Positions 51,934 through 60,151 of a DNA stretch of 64,000 nt are shown piece by piece. Position 1 is the stretch's first letter. Every line of letters begins with the position of its first letter. A model generated the notes under the pieces. It had not been told where the DNA came from. It saw nothing but the letters and a program-made list of their open reading frames with translations, and did not search any database. The translations under genes and the position numbers were made by a program. The stretch is from Pseudomonas hormoni. GTDB lineage: Bacteria; Pseudomonadota; Gammaproteobacteria; Pseudomonadales; Pseudomonadaceae. The stretch lies in contig NZ_CP075566.1 in NCBI RefSeq assembly GCF_018502625.1, forward strand, positions 563,001-627,000. The letters run 5' to 3'.

Positions 51934-54204
51934 ATGGCTGACTATTACACCCTGCTCACGAATGCAGGGATTGCCTACGAAACCGCCTGCAAGGCGGCGG
52001 GCGTGCCGATCAAGTTGTCGCAGATTTCGGTCGGTGACGGCGGCGGCGCGGTTTACAACCCGGCGGCGACCGCCACCGCGCTCAAACGCGAAGTGTGGCG
52101 CGGGCCACTGAATGCGCTGTTCCAGGATGAGAAGAACCCTAGCTGGCTGCTCGCCGAAGTGACCATCCCGCCGGAAGAGGGCGGTTGGTATGTGCGCGAA
52201 GCGGGGCTCTGGACTGACACCGGGATTTTGTACGCCATCGTCAAATACCCGGAGTCGTTCAAGCCGGTTCTGGCGACGTCGGGTTCGGGGAAAGAGTTTT
52301 ACATTCGCTCGATTTTCGAGACCAGCAATGCGTCGAACGTCACGCTGCTGATCGACGACACCGTGGTCAAGGCGACGCGGGCGTGGGTGATGGGTTATCT
52401 CGCCGATGAGTTGGCGAAGCTGGATGGCAAGCAGTCGGTGCGCGTGGCTGCCACTGGGAACATCGTATTAAGTGGTGCGCAGCAGATTGATGGTGTCGCG
52501 GTGGTGTCTGGTCAGCGGGTGCTGGTGGCGGGCCAAACGACGGCGAAAGATAACGGCATTTACGTTGCCGCCAATGGTGACTGGGTGCGTTCGGTTGATT
52601 CGAACACCAGCGCCAAGGTGACGCCGGGCCTGACTGTGATGATCGAGGAGGGCGCGGCGAACGGTGATTCGCTTTGGCACCTGGTTACGAATGGTCCGAT
52701 CACGCTGGGGACGACTGCGTTGGCTTTCGAAATGCTTGCCGGCAGAACGGGGGTTCAGGCGGGGACTTATAAAAGTCTGACCGTCGATAAATATGGCCGT
52801 GCCACTGCTGGCGCCAATCCGGAAACGCTGGCCGGTTTTGGGATCAAGGACACTTACACGAAACCCGAAATCGAGGCGCTGATTGCACAGGCCTCGGCGT
52901 TGCCGGTCGGGGCTGTGGTCGCCTTTCCAAAGACCGCGGTGCCACCGGGCTTCCTTGAAATTAATGGCAGTGTACAGAGCATCGCGACTTACCCGGATTT
53001 GTTCGCGTATCTGGGCACTACCTTCAATACGGGCGGCGAGGGTGCCGGTAACTTCCGTTTGCCTGAGTCGCGTGGCGAATTTCTGCGTGGCTGGGATCAT
53101 GGGCGTGGAGTGGACACGGGGCGAGCAGTCGGTAGTTATCAGCTAGACGCTTTCCAAGGTCACTGGCATGACTATTGGTATGCCGACGGCGGGAGATCAG
53201 GCACCACGTTTCAAGATGGATATGATGTTCCGGCCAACAAAAAGGATGTTCGTGGGCCTACTTACGCTCGTATTCGTGATGCGGTGACGGACGGAGTTAA
53301 TGGAACTCCGCGCACCGCTAGCGAAACCCGCCCGCGCAACTTGGCGGTGATGTGGTGCATCAAGGCCTGGAATGCGCCGATTAATCAGGGGCAGATTGAC
53401 GTCGCTGAATTGGTCAAGGAAGTGCAAAAGCTGAAAGCAGCCGTTCCAGTGGGCGCACTTGTACCGTTCCCATCAGGCACAGTTCCTCCCGGCTACCTTG
53501 AGGCGGATAACAGCCTTTTTGTGGATTCCGTTTATCCCGAGCTGGCTGCGTATCTGGACAAAAAATATAACGTGGCAGGGGATCCCGTCGGATCTACTCG
53601 ACTGCCTGAGACTCGCGGCGAGTTCTTGCGTGGTTGGGATCATGGGCGTGGTATCGATGTCGGCCGCGCAATTGGCAGCGTTCAAGCCCAATCTATCCAA
53701 AAGCACGATCACGCCATGTGGTCGGGTGGTAATTACGCCAGCGTTAATCCTACTGGTGGCGGTGCGGTTGCAGCGTGGGTCACTGGAACGACCAGTGATT
53801 ATCGAACCGGCAATACCGGCACGGACGAAACCCGCCCACGCAACTTGGCCGTGATGTGGTGCATCAAGGCCTGGAACGCCCCGGTCAATCAGGGAACCAT
53901 TGACGTGGCGGGCCTGGCGGCACAAGTCGGGGCTCTGGAAGCCAGGCCACGCGGCGTGGGGGATGGCCAGACCTGGCAGAACGTCACCGCCAGTCGCGTG
54001 AGTGGCACCATCTACACCAACACCACCGGCCGACCGATTCAGGTTCAAGTGTCGATCCAGACCGGCTCAATCACAGCCACCTGCGGTGGTGTAACCCTCG
54101 CGACTACGGGCTTTCACACGGCCTTTGTTGTCCCGGCCGGAGCAACCTATTCCGTAACCCTCTCAAGCCCTGTCAATGCCGTCTGGTCGGAGCTGCGCAC
54201 ATGA
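51934..54204 (+). CDS. H: Tail fibre with two tandem collar/tip modules
   Basis: The product has 756 residues. A conserved N-terminal baseplate-attachment domain (MADYYTLLTNAGIAYETACK) is followed by beta-repeats (VRVAATGNIVLSGAQQIDGV). Two phage tail collar modules then begin near residues 323 and 502. Each has PPGxLE, RLPExRGEFLRGWDHGRG and TRPRNLAVMWCIKAWNAP, the last motif being spaced by 168 residues. The segments between the last two motifs differ fully. A C-terminal beta domain (GQTWQNVTASRVSGTIYTNT) ends it. It recognises the target cell surface, probably LPS. Confidence 0.88.
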   Translation: MADYYTLLTNAGIAYETACKAAGVPIKLSQISVGDGGGAVYNPAATATALKREVWRGPLNALFQDEKNPSWLLAEVTIPPEEGGWYVREAGLWTDTGILYAIVKYPESFKPVLATSGSGKEFYIRSIFETSNASNVTLLIDDTVVKATRAWVMGYLADELAKLDGKQSVRVAATGNIVLSGAQQIDGVAVVSGQRVLVAGQTTAKDNGIYVAANGDWVRSVDSNTSAKVTPGLTVMIEEGAANGDSLWHLVTNGPITLGTTALAFEMLAGRTGVQAGTYKSLTVDKYGRATAGANPETLAGFGIKDTYTKPEIEALIAQASALPVGAVVAFPKTAVPPGFLEINGSVQSIATYPDLFAYLGTTFNTGGEGAGNFRLPESRGEFLRGWDHGRGVDTGRAVGSYQLDAFQGHWHDYWYADGGRSGTTFQDGYDVPANKKDVRGPTYARIRDAVTDGVNGTPRTASETRPRNLAVMWCIKAWNAPINQGQIDVAELVKEVQKLKAAVPVGALVPFPSGTVPPGYLEADNSLFVDSVYPELAAYLDKKYNVAGDPVGSTRLPETRGEFLRGWDHGRGIDVGRAIGSVQAQSIQKHDHAMWSGGNYASVNPTGGGAVAAWVTGTTSDYRTGNTGTDETRPRNLAVMWCIKAWNAPVNQGTIDVAGLAAQVGALEARPRGVGDGQTWQNVTASRVSGTIYTNTTGRPIQVQVSIQTGSITATCGGVTLATTGFHTAFVVPAGATYSVTLSSPVNAVWSELRT

Positions 54205-54581
54205 AGTACTTCCACAATCCACAGACCGATGAGGTCAATGCTTACGAAGATGACGCTCCCGCGCACTTTATCTCTGCCGGGTTGGTGCCTTTGTCCGAGG
54301 CGGAGGTTCAGGCGTACATCCACAGCGCAACAGCGCCTACGACCACGAAAGCGGACGATGAACGTAAGTGGCGCGACGCCAAGCTGATTTCGGTGATGTG
54401 GTTGCGCGAGCGTCATCGCGATCAGCTTGAAATCGGAGGGTCTACCACGCTCACCGGTGAGCAGTTCAGTGAGTTGCTCGTGTACATACAAGTCCTGCGC
54501 GACTGGCCTCAATCATCGGATTTCCCTGACGGCCAACATCGCCCGATCACACCGCCCTGGATCGCCGAACAAACCCAATAA
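54201..54581 (+). CDS. Tail fibre assembly chaperone
   Basis: The product has 126 residues. The N-terminal half (KYFHNPQTDEVNAYEDDAP) is typical of fibre-associated proteins. The C-terminal half (WRDAKLISVMWLRERHRDQL, then FSELLVYIQVLRDWPQSSDF) matches phage tail-assembly chaperones with the YxQxLRD motif. It helps the adjacent fibre fold. It overlaps the fibre stop by four bases and is followed by two terminators. Confidence 0.88.
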   Translation: MKYFHNPQTDEVNAYEDDAPAHFISAGLVPLSEAEVQAYIHSATAPTTTKADDERKWRDAKLISVMWLRERHRDQLEIGGSTTLTGEQFSELLVYIQVLRDWPQSSDFPDGQHRPITPPWIAEQTQ

Positions 54582-54607
54582 ACGCCCCGCACCGCCGGGG
54601 CGTTTTC
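54581..54607 (+). terminator. Intrinsic terminator after the fibre chaperone
   Basis: AACGCCCCG and CCGGGGCGTTTT form a hairpin with a T run right at the stop of the chaperone gene, inside the tailocin cluster. Confidence 0.85.
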
Positions 54608-54639
54608 TTATCCGCAATACAACACACACAACACCCGAC

Positions 54640-54664
54640 AGCCCCTTACCCAAGGGGCTTTTTC
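54640..54664 (+). terminator. Second intrinsic terminator before the sheath genes
   Basis: AGCCCCTT-ACCC-AAGGGGCT is followed by T5. The two terminators 32 bp apart separate the fibre module from the sheath-tube module. Confidence 0.85.
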
Positions 54665-54682
54665 GTTCAAGGAGAAACAGAA

Positions 54683-54892
54683 ATGGCAGAACGCCAAACG
54701 TACACCGTGCTCCTCCCATTCCCTACCGGGGGTGGTCACTGGTCGAGCATCGGCCAGGAGCTGCACCTGCTCGATGTGGAGGCCAACGCGTTGCGCAGCG
54801 CTGGTCGTCTGGAGCTGAAAAAAACCGAGGCTGCCGAGACAGCCTCTACATCCACCGCGGCAAAAAAAGCCGCTGCCAAGAAGGCTGAATAA
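54683..54892 (+). CDS. Small hypothetical tailocin protein upstream of the sheath
   Basis: The product has 69 residues with an AAGGAGAAA Shine-Dalgarno. The N-terminal part (YTVLLPFPTGGGHWSSIGQE, then LHLLDVEANALRSAGRLE) resembles short phage proteins with an SH3-like barrel. The C-terminus is a Lys/Ala-rich tail (TAAKKAAAKKAE). It lies 2 bp before the sheath gene, so it is co-translated with it. R2 pyocin has no gene here that I recall, whereas Mu-like phages encode a small protein before the sheath. The role is unknown. Confidence 0.7.
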   Translation: MAERQTYTVLLPFPTGGGHWSSIGQELHLLDVEANALRSAGRLELKKTEAAETASTSTAAKKAAAKKAE

Positions 54893-54894
54893 CC

Positions 54895-56061
54895 ATGGCT
54901 GAGGTTTTGAACTTCGAGCACAACGGCATTACCGTCAATGCCACCGAATCCCCCGAGGCCATGGGTGGCCTGGGTGACAACGTCATCGGTCTGATCGGCA
55001 CCGCGCCGAAGGCGGACCCGTTGATTCCACGCAATGCACCGTTCCGCATAAACAGTTTCACCACCCAGGCGCTGCTCGATCCGACCGGCACCGAGGCGGG
55101 CACGCTGTACCACGCGGTCTTCCAGATCCTGAAAGTGGTCAAGGTGCCGGTCTACGTGGTCATCGTCGAAGAAGGCGCGACCCCGGCCGACACCCTGAAC
55201 AATGTGATCGGCGGCATCGATCCGCTGACCGGCCGCAAGCTCGGCCTCGCGGCGTTGGGCAGCGTGCCTGAAGACCTGACCATCATCGGCGCGCCGGGCT
55301 TCACCAGCACCAAAGCCGTGGCCGGTGAGTTCGCCTCGTTCGGCAAGCGCATCAAGGCCCGTGTGGTGCTCGACGGCAAGGATGCCGCGGTCGCCGATCA
55401 GGTGACCTACAGCCAGGAACTGGGCGGCGCGGAACTGGGTTTCGACCGCTGCCTGCTGGTGCACAACATGCCGTCGGTGTACTCCAAGGCGGCGAAGAAA
55501 AACGTGTTCCTGTCGCCGTCGAGCCTGGCCATCGCAGCCCTGGCCAAGGTCAAGCAATGGGAGAGCCCGGGCAACCAGGTGACCTTCGCCGAGGACGTTT
55601 CGCGGGTCGTGGAATACAACATCCTCGACACCTCTACCGAGGGCGATCTGCTCAACCGCTACGGCATCAGCTACTACGCCCGCACCATCCTTGGCGGTTT
55701 CTCGCTGCTGGGTAACCGCTCCATCACCGGCAAGTTCATCAGCTACGTCGGCCTCGAAGATGCGATCAGCCGCAAGCTGGTCAAGGCCGGCCAGAAAGCC
55801 ATGGCCAAGAACCTGACCAAGTCGTTCATGGACCAGGAGGTCAAGCGCATCAACGACTGGCTGCAAACCCTGGTCGCCGACGAAACCATTCCCGGCGGCA
55901 GCGTGTACCTGCACCCGGAATTGAACAGCGTCGAGAAGTACAAGAACGGCACCTGGTACGTGGTCATCGACTACGGCCGCTACGCGCCGAACGAACACAT
56001 GGTTTATCAACTCAATGCCCGCGATGAAATCATCGAGCAGTTCCTGGAGGACGTTCTCTAA
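54895..56061 (+). CDS. FI: Contractile tail sheath, gpFI-like
   Basis: The product has 388 residues beginning MAEVLNFEHNGITVNATESP. Sheath-family features include DNVIGLIGTAPKADPLIPRN, a central variable domain and the C-terminal RINDWLQTLVADETIPGGSV region that interlocks with neighbouring subunits. Its presence defines the particle as contractile (R-type). The stop overlaps the tube start (TAATG). Confidence 0.95.
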   Translation: MAEVLNFEHNGITVNATESPEAMGGLGDNVIGLIGTAPKADPLIPRNAPFRINSFTTQALLDPTGTEAGTLYHAVFQILKVVKVPVYVVIVEEGATPADTLNNVIGGIDPLTGRKLGLAALGSVPEDLTIIGAPGFTSTKAVAGEFASFGKRIKARVVLDGKDAAVADQVTYSQELGGAELGFDRCLLVHNMPSVYSKAAKKNVFLSPSSLAIAALAKVKQWESPGNQVTFAEDVSRVVEYNILDTSTEGDLLNRYGISYYARTILGGFSLLGNRSITGKFISYVGLEDAISRKLVKAGQKAMAKNLTKSFMDQEVKRINDWLQTLVADETIPGGSVYLHPELNSVEKYKNGTWYVVIDYGRYAPNEHMVYQLNARDEIIEQFLEDVL

Positions 56062-56567
56062 TGTTTACCAACCGCGTAAGACAGGCCATCGCGGCCACCC
56101 TGCAAGGCCTGCCGTTGTCGGCGACCGTGGAAGAATTCGAGCCGCCAAAGATCGAGTTCGAAATGGAAGAAATGCGTGGCGGTCGCTTTATTGCCGAGGA
56201 AATGGCCAAGGGAAGCAAGGCCATCTCCGCCAAGCTGAAGCTGCAAGGCATGGGGCCGGAGCTCATGTTGGCGTTGGGCGTGAAACTGGGCGATGACATC
56301 TTGTTGAATGTTCGCGAGGCTGGTCAGGACCAGGATGGCAACACCTGGTTCACCTACCACACCGTCGGCGGCAAGTTGAAATCCCTCGTGGAAACCACGC
56401 TGAAGATGAATGACAAACCGACCACCACGCTTGAACTGTCCTGCCGCACCTACAACCGTCTGGAAAACGGCATCCCGGTGATCGACATCGACGTGCGCAC
56501 CCAGAAGTTCGTACTCAACGGCGTCGACATTCTCGGCGACGCCCGCCGCGCGGTGTTGATCCCATAA
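56061..56567 (+). CDS. FII: Tail tube, gpFII-like
   Basis: The product has 168 residues, the usual size for P2 FII-type tube proteins, with EEFEPPKIEFEMEEMRGGRF and LKLQGMGPELMLALGVKLGD. It stacks as hexamers inside the sheath and forms the channel that depolarises target cells. A 213-bp gap with a REPIN follows. Confidence 0.94.
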   Translation: MFTNRVRQAIAATLQGLPLSATVEEFEPPKIEFEMEEMRGGRFIAEEMAKGSKAISAKLKLQGMGPELMLALGVKLGDDILLNVREAGQDQDGNTWFTYHTVGGKLKSLVETTLKMNDKPTTTLELSCRTYNRLENGIPVIDIDVRTQKFVLNGVDILGDARRAVLIP

Positions 56568-56583
56568 ACCTGTGGGATTGAAC

Positions 56584-56719
56584 CTGTGGCGAGGGGATTT
56601 ATCCCCGTTGGGCTGCGAAGCAGCCCCGAAACTGAAAACCGTGGTGTATCAGGCTCCCCGCACGCAATGGTTTAACGACTGCTTCGCAGCCGAACGGGGA
56701 TGAATCCCTCGCCACACGG
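56584..56719. repeat. REPIN inside the tailocin cluster
   Basis: The REP doublet belongs to the GTGGCGAGGGG family, the same as at 4284-4416. The left unit starts GTGGCGAGGGGATTTATCCC, and the right unit ends with its inverse before CACGGGCG. It lies between the tube gene and gpE. Confidence 0.85.
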
Positions 56720-56780
56720 GCGCGCTCCCACAAGGTGCGTTGCCCAACACCTTCCCATGATTCACCAAGGAATTCATTTC

Positions 56781-57356
56781 ATGTCCTGGACACCTCCTGT
56801 TCACGCCTTGCTGTCGCCGATCACCGCCGACGATCAGTCGGAGATCGAGCAGATTCAGCTCAAACCGTTGTACTACGCCGCACAGAAAGAGGCCCTGGCC
56901 CGTGCCGGCGATGATGAGGACGATCAATTTTTCGAACTGGCGCTGCTGGCCACTGGGCTGTCCGTCAAGGAACTCGACCAACTCAAACGCCCGGACTACG
57001 TGAGCATCGCGCAGTACGTGCACGAGATGTCGACGCGGCCGGCTTCGTATTTTCTGGAGCAGAGCGAAGAAGAACCGAGCGAGCCCGATCAGGTTCAGCT
57101 GCTGCAACCGCTCCACGTAGCAGGTCGCACCCTGACATCACTGAGCCTCGAAATGCCGGTGCTGCGCGCGACCAAGGCGATGAAAAAACTCAAGACGCCC
57201 AAGGAACGCGCCGAGTTCATCACCGCCCATTGCACCGGTCTGATGATTCCCGATCTGGCCCTGCTGACCGTGCCCGACTGGACACAGCTTCAGGTACGCA
57301 TCGACGATTTTTTAAACAAACCGGCGGCCTACTTTCGGAGCGCGACATCGAAGTAA
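56781..57356 (+). CDS. E: Tail assembly chaperone gpE-like (unshifted form)
   Basis: The product has 191 residues from the ATG at 56781 (AAGGAA Shine-Dalgarno). It begins MSWTPPVHALLSPITADDQS, and FFELALLATGLSVKELDQLK marks the typical tail-assembly chaperone domain. It binds the tape measure during tail assembly. Near its 3' end lies the slippery heptamer T TTA AAC (57311-57317) in the correct phase for a -1 shift into E'. Confidence 0.85.
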   Translation: MSWTPPVHALLSPITADDQSEIEQIQLKPLYYAAQKEALARAGDDEDDQFFELALLATGLSVKELDQLKRPDYVSIAQYVHEMSTRPASYFLEQSEEEPSEPDQVQLLQPLHVAGRTLTSLSLEMPVLRATKAMKKLKTPKERAEFITAHCTGLMIPDLALLTVPDWTQLQVRIDDFLNKPAAYFRSATSK

Positions 57357-57478
57357 TCCTCGATGTGGTGCCGCTCATTTACCCGGTAAGTGAAGCGGAC
57401 ATTCTGGAGTGGGACGTCGGCAAGGCCTTGCGCCGCTACGACATCGCGATCACTCGCCTTGGCGTGAAACAGGAGTAG
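56781..57478 (+). CDS. E': gpE-E' fusion by -1 ribosomal frameshift
   Basis: If ribosomes slip back one base at T TTA AAC (57311-57317), 179 residues of gpE continue into a second frame (QTGGLLSERDIEVILDVVPL and on to 57478), giving 232 residues. The E' frame has no good start of its own and ends just before the tape measure gene. This mirrors P2 E/E' and lambda G/GT, where the shift ratio is needed for correct tail assembly. The phase is exactly -1. The frequency cannot be judged from sequence. Confidence 0.8.
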
Positions 57479-57484
57479 AGCGGG

Positions 57485-59554
57485 ATGGCAGACAGTCAAT
57501 ATTCGCTGGCCGGAGCAGCGATGAACAGCATCGTGCTGCCGCAATCCGGCAGCACGAATGAAGTGGTCGGGTTGGGTGGTCTCAAGGAGCCTTTCTCCCA
57601 GCTGAGTCTGGACTTGGCCACGGCCAGTCTCGACATCCGTTTGTTGGTAGCGGAGCAGATAAAGCTCCGGGAAACCCTGATGTCGTTGAACGTTGCACTG
57701 TCGTCACAGCAGTCGCTGCTCAAGGCAAACGCCTCGGTGCCTGCATCGGGCAGCGAGGCAAAGTCAGCGCTCAAGGCTGAGGTTGCGCAGCGCTCGCCTC
57801 CCGACGACTTGAAGTCGGCGATGGCGATGCAGACAGTGATGGTCGATCTCAATCAGAAATTGAAGCTGGACCCGGATCAACTTCAAGCGCTGTCCGAAGA
57901 CAATCTGAAGCTGGCCGGCGACAAACAAACTGCCTCCAGCGGCGCGACGGGAGTGCAACTGGCGCAGGCCCAATTGGCGGCGGTCAACGGGGGGCTGGTC
58001 AAGGACGTCAAGCCGGAAGACCTGCGGCAAGCGCTGACCGATTTTGCCCGCGACAGTGCCGTCATGGCCTCGGCGTACAAGATCGACATCAAAGAGGCCG
58101 GCGCGATCATCACCGGCTGGCGCACTACGTTGGGCCTTGATCGAGCGAAAACTCTCGACTTGGGCAACGCCGCCACCCGCCTTGGCGCCAGTATCAATTT
58201 GAATGCTTCCGCGGCAGACATCGGCTCGGTCGTCCAGCGCGGTGGCGAGGCGGGTTTGGCGGCGGGCATGACCCCTGAGCACGTGGCGGCGATCGCGGCG
58301 GCACTGTTGAGCGCATCGGTGGGCAAGGACGAAGCCGGCGCCTCGTTGAAAACCCTGGGTGCTGCTTTTGGCAAGGGCAGCAATGCTACGGCAGAGCAGC
58401 GAACCGCCTGGGCTCAACTTGATATAGAACCGGGCGCACTGGCCAGCAGAATGCGCATGGTTGCGTCGGGGGCGATCAAGGATGTGCTGGCGGCGCTGAA
58501 GAACCAACCTGCTGAACAACAGGCCTCATTGATCAAGACGCTGTTTGAGGGCGATGCCGGCATCAGCAAGTTGGTGAGAGCGCCTCAGGATCTGAAAACG
58601 GCGTTCACGGTGGCCTCCGGCGAGGGCTCGATGGCGCAGACCGCCGAAGCCCGAGGTAACACCTCGCAAGCTCGCTGGAATGCGCTGGATGCGAGTTTGA
58701 CCCGTCTCGATACGGCGATCGCCAGCGCGGTGTCTCCGCTTACCGACCTGGCAATGCTGGGAGCCGATAAAGCGGTCAGCGGCTTTGGTGCAGTGGTTGA
58801 AACGTTACCTAAAGTCACTGCCGCATTGACGTTGCTCGGTGCTGCACTCTCGACTCCGTTACGCGGAGCCATCTTGAACAAACTGGTAGCCGTTGCGTCC
58901 TCCACCACCGCAGAACTACTGAAACCGGACGCTGCCATCCAGCCGCAACTGCATTCGAATAACACCGGCACCTCTCGTCCAACGATGCGCAATCGGCTGG
59001 TCACCTCTGCGGCCAGAGCCAAGTCTTTCACCGGCAGGCTGGGTGTTCCTCTGACGATTGCCACCGTGGCTTACGACGGGATCAAAGCGTTGATGGCCGG
59101 CGATTTCAAAGCGGCTGCCGGTGCTGCCGGATCGGGCGTTGGCGCACTGGCCGGTGGTTATGCCGGTGCTGCAACCGGTGCCATGATCGGCAGTTTCATC
59201 CCTGTCCCCGTTCTGGGGACTGCTGTGGGCGGCCTCATCGGCGGCCTTGTGGGCAGCTACTTCGGCAGTAGCCTGGGAGAAGAGGCAGGTGAAACCCTTT
59301 ACACCGCAGCCGATCGACTTCAGTCACCCGACCAGGTCAGCAAAGATCTGACCGGCGTTCCGACAGACAACAGGCAGGTCAACTATTCGCCGGTGATCCA
59401 GATCAGCGGTGCCGATCCGACGGACTCCGAGCGCCTGATTGAAAAGATCATGGCGAATCTGCGCCTGCATTTTAACGGCGAGTTCGTGCCGTTGATGATG
59501 ACCAATCCGCTTGCCGTACGAAGTGACGCGGCCCTGACCGATGGAGGTATGTAA
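57485..59554 (+). CDS. T: Tape measure protein, gpT-like
   Basis: The product has 689 residues. The N-terminal half is helical and rich in Ala, Leu and Gln, as expected for a tape measure. A Gly/Ala-zipper membrane-active segment lies near residues 535-605 (GVGALAGGYAGAATGAMIGS, then VGGLIGGLVGSYFGSSLGE), which may enter the target membrane. It sets tube length. An AGGAG inside the end of E' serves as Shine-Dalgarno. The stop overlaps gpU (TAATG). Confidence 0.92.
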   Translation: MADSQYSLAGAAMNSIVLPQSGSTNEVVGLGGLKEPFSQLSLDLATASLDIRLLVAEQIKLRETLMSLNVALSSQQSLLKANASVPASGSEAKSALKAEVAQRSPPDDLKSAMAMQTVMVDLNQKLKLDPDQLQALSEDNLKLAGDKQTASSGATGVQLAQAQLAAVNGGLVKDVKPEDLRQALTDFARDSAVMASAYKIDIKEAGAIITGWRTTLGLDRAKTLDLGNAATRLGASINLNASAADIGSVVQRGGEAGLAAGMTPEHVAAIAAALLSASVGKDEAGASLKTLGAAFGKGSNATAEQRTAWAQLDIEPGALASRMRMVASGAIKDVLAALKNQPAEQQASLIKTLFEGDAGISKLVRAPQDLKTAFTVASGEGSMAQTAEARGNTSQARWNALDASLTRLDTAIASAVSPLTDLAMLGADKAVSGFGAVVETLPKVTAALTLLGAALSTPLRGAILNKLVAVASSTTAELLKPDAAIQPQLHSNNTGTSRPTMRNRLVTSAARAKSFTGRLGVPLTIATVAYDGIKALMAGDFKAAAGAAGSGVGALAGGYAGAATGAMIGSFIPVPVLGTAVGGLIGGLVGSYFGSSLGEEAGETLYTAADRLQSPDQVSKDLTGVPTDNRQVNYSPVIQISGADPTDSERLIEKIMANLRLHFNGEFVPLMMTNPLAVRSDAALTDGGM

Positions 59555-59937
59555 TGCGTCAGCAAATGGCGTTGGGCAATTTCATTTTCGGCCTGTCCAG
59601 GAACTTCGCCTACAGCACGTTGGCGCGCACCTCGGACGGCGGCTGGAAGAACATCGACATCCTCACCAGTAAACCCAAGTCCAGCCAGACCGGCCAAGGC
59701 CTGCAAGGGCTGACGATTACGGGGAGATCGATGTACGCGACGGCCATGGATCGGCTCGATGAGCTGCGTGCCTTGCAGGCGCAGCGCGTCCCTGTGCCGC
59801 TGGTAGATGGTATCGGGCGCAACTGGGGGCTGTGGCAGATCAACAAGATCTCGGAAAACCAGGAAAGCATCATTGATGACGGCACCGCGATGGTGATCGG
59901 CTGGGTGATCGAATTGACGGAGTTCGCCAATGCGTAG
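59554..59937 (+). CDS. U: Tail protein U
   Basis: The product has 127 residues of the P2 gpU family. It shows GNFIFGLSRNFAYSTLARTS, GLQGLTITGRSMYATAMDRL and GIGRNWGLWQINKISENQE. In contractile tails it sits in the baseplate at the tape-measure end and helps trigger contraction. It overlaps gpT and gpX. Confidence 0.92.
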   Translation: MRQQMALGNFIFGLSRNFAYSTLARTSDGGWKNIDILTSKPKSSQTGQGLQGLTITGRSMYATAMDRLDELRALQAQRVPVPLVDGIGRNWGLWQINKISENQESIIDDGTAMVIGWVIELTEFANA

Positions 59938-60142
59938 AGTTCGAAGTGTTGCCGGTGATTCGGTGAATCTGTTGTTGTACCGCGAGCTCGAGCGTTGTGA
60001 CGATGTCGCCGAGGAAGCGCTGTGGCGTCTCAACCCGTTGCTGGCCGAACAGGGTGCGGTGTTGCCGGTGGGGGTGTGGGTGACCCTGCCGGAACTGGAC
60101 TCGAAACCCATCGCACCCACACCGGTTTCGGCCTGGGATTAA
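59930..60142 (+). CDS. X: Tail protein X (LysM-like)
   Basis: The product has 70 residues with a LysM-like fold (VRSVAGDSVNLLLYRELERC and LLAEQGAVLPVGVWVTLPEL), as in P2 gpX. It glues hub, spike and wedge together. The start overlaps the end of gpU by 8 bp. Confidence 0.92.
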   Translation: MRRVRSVAGDSVNLLLYRELERCDDVAEEALWRLNPLLAEQGAVLPVGVWVTLPELDSKPIAPTPVSAWD

Positions 60143-60151
60143 GGAGGCACC

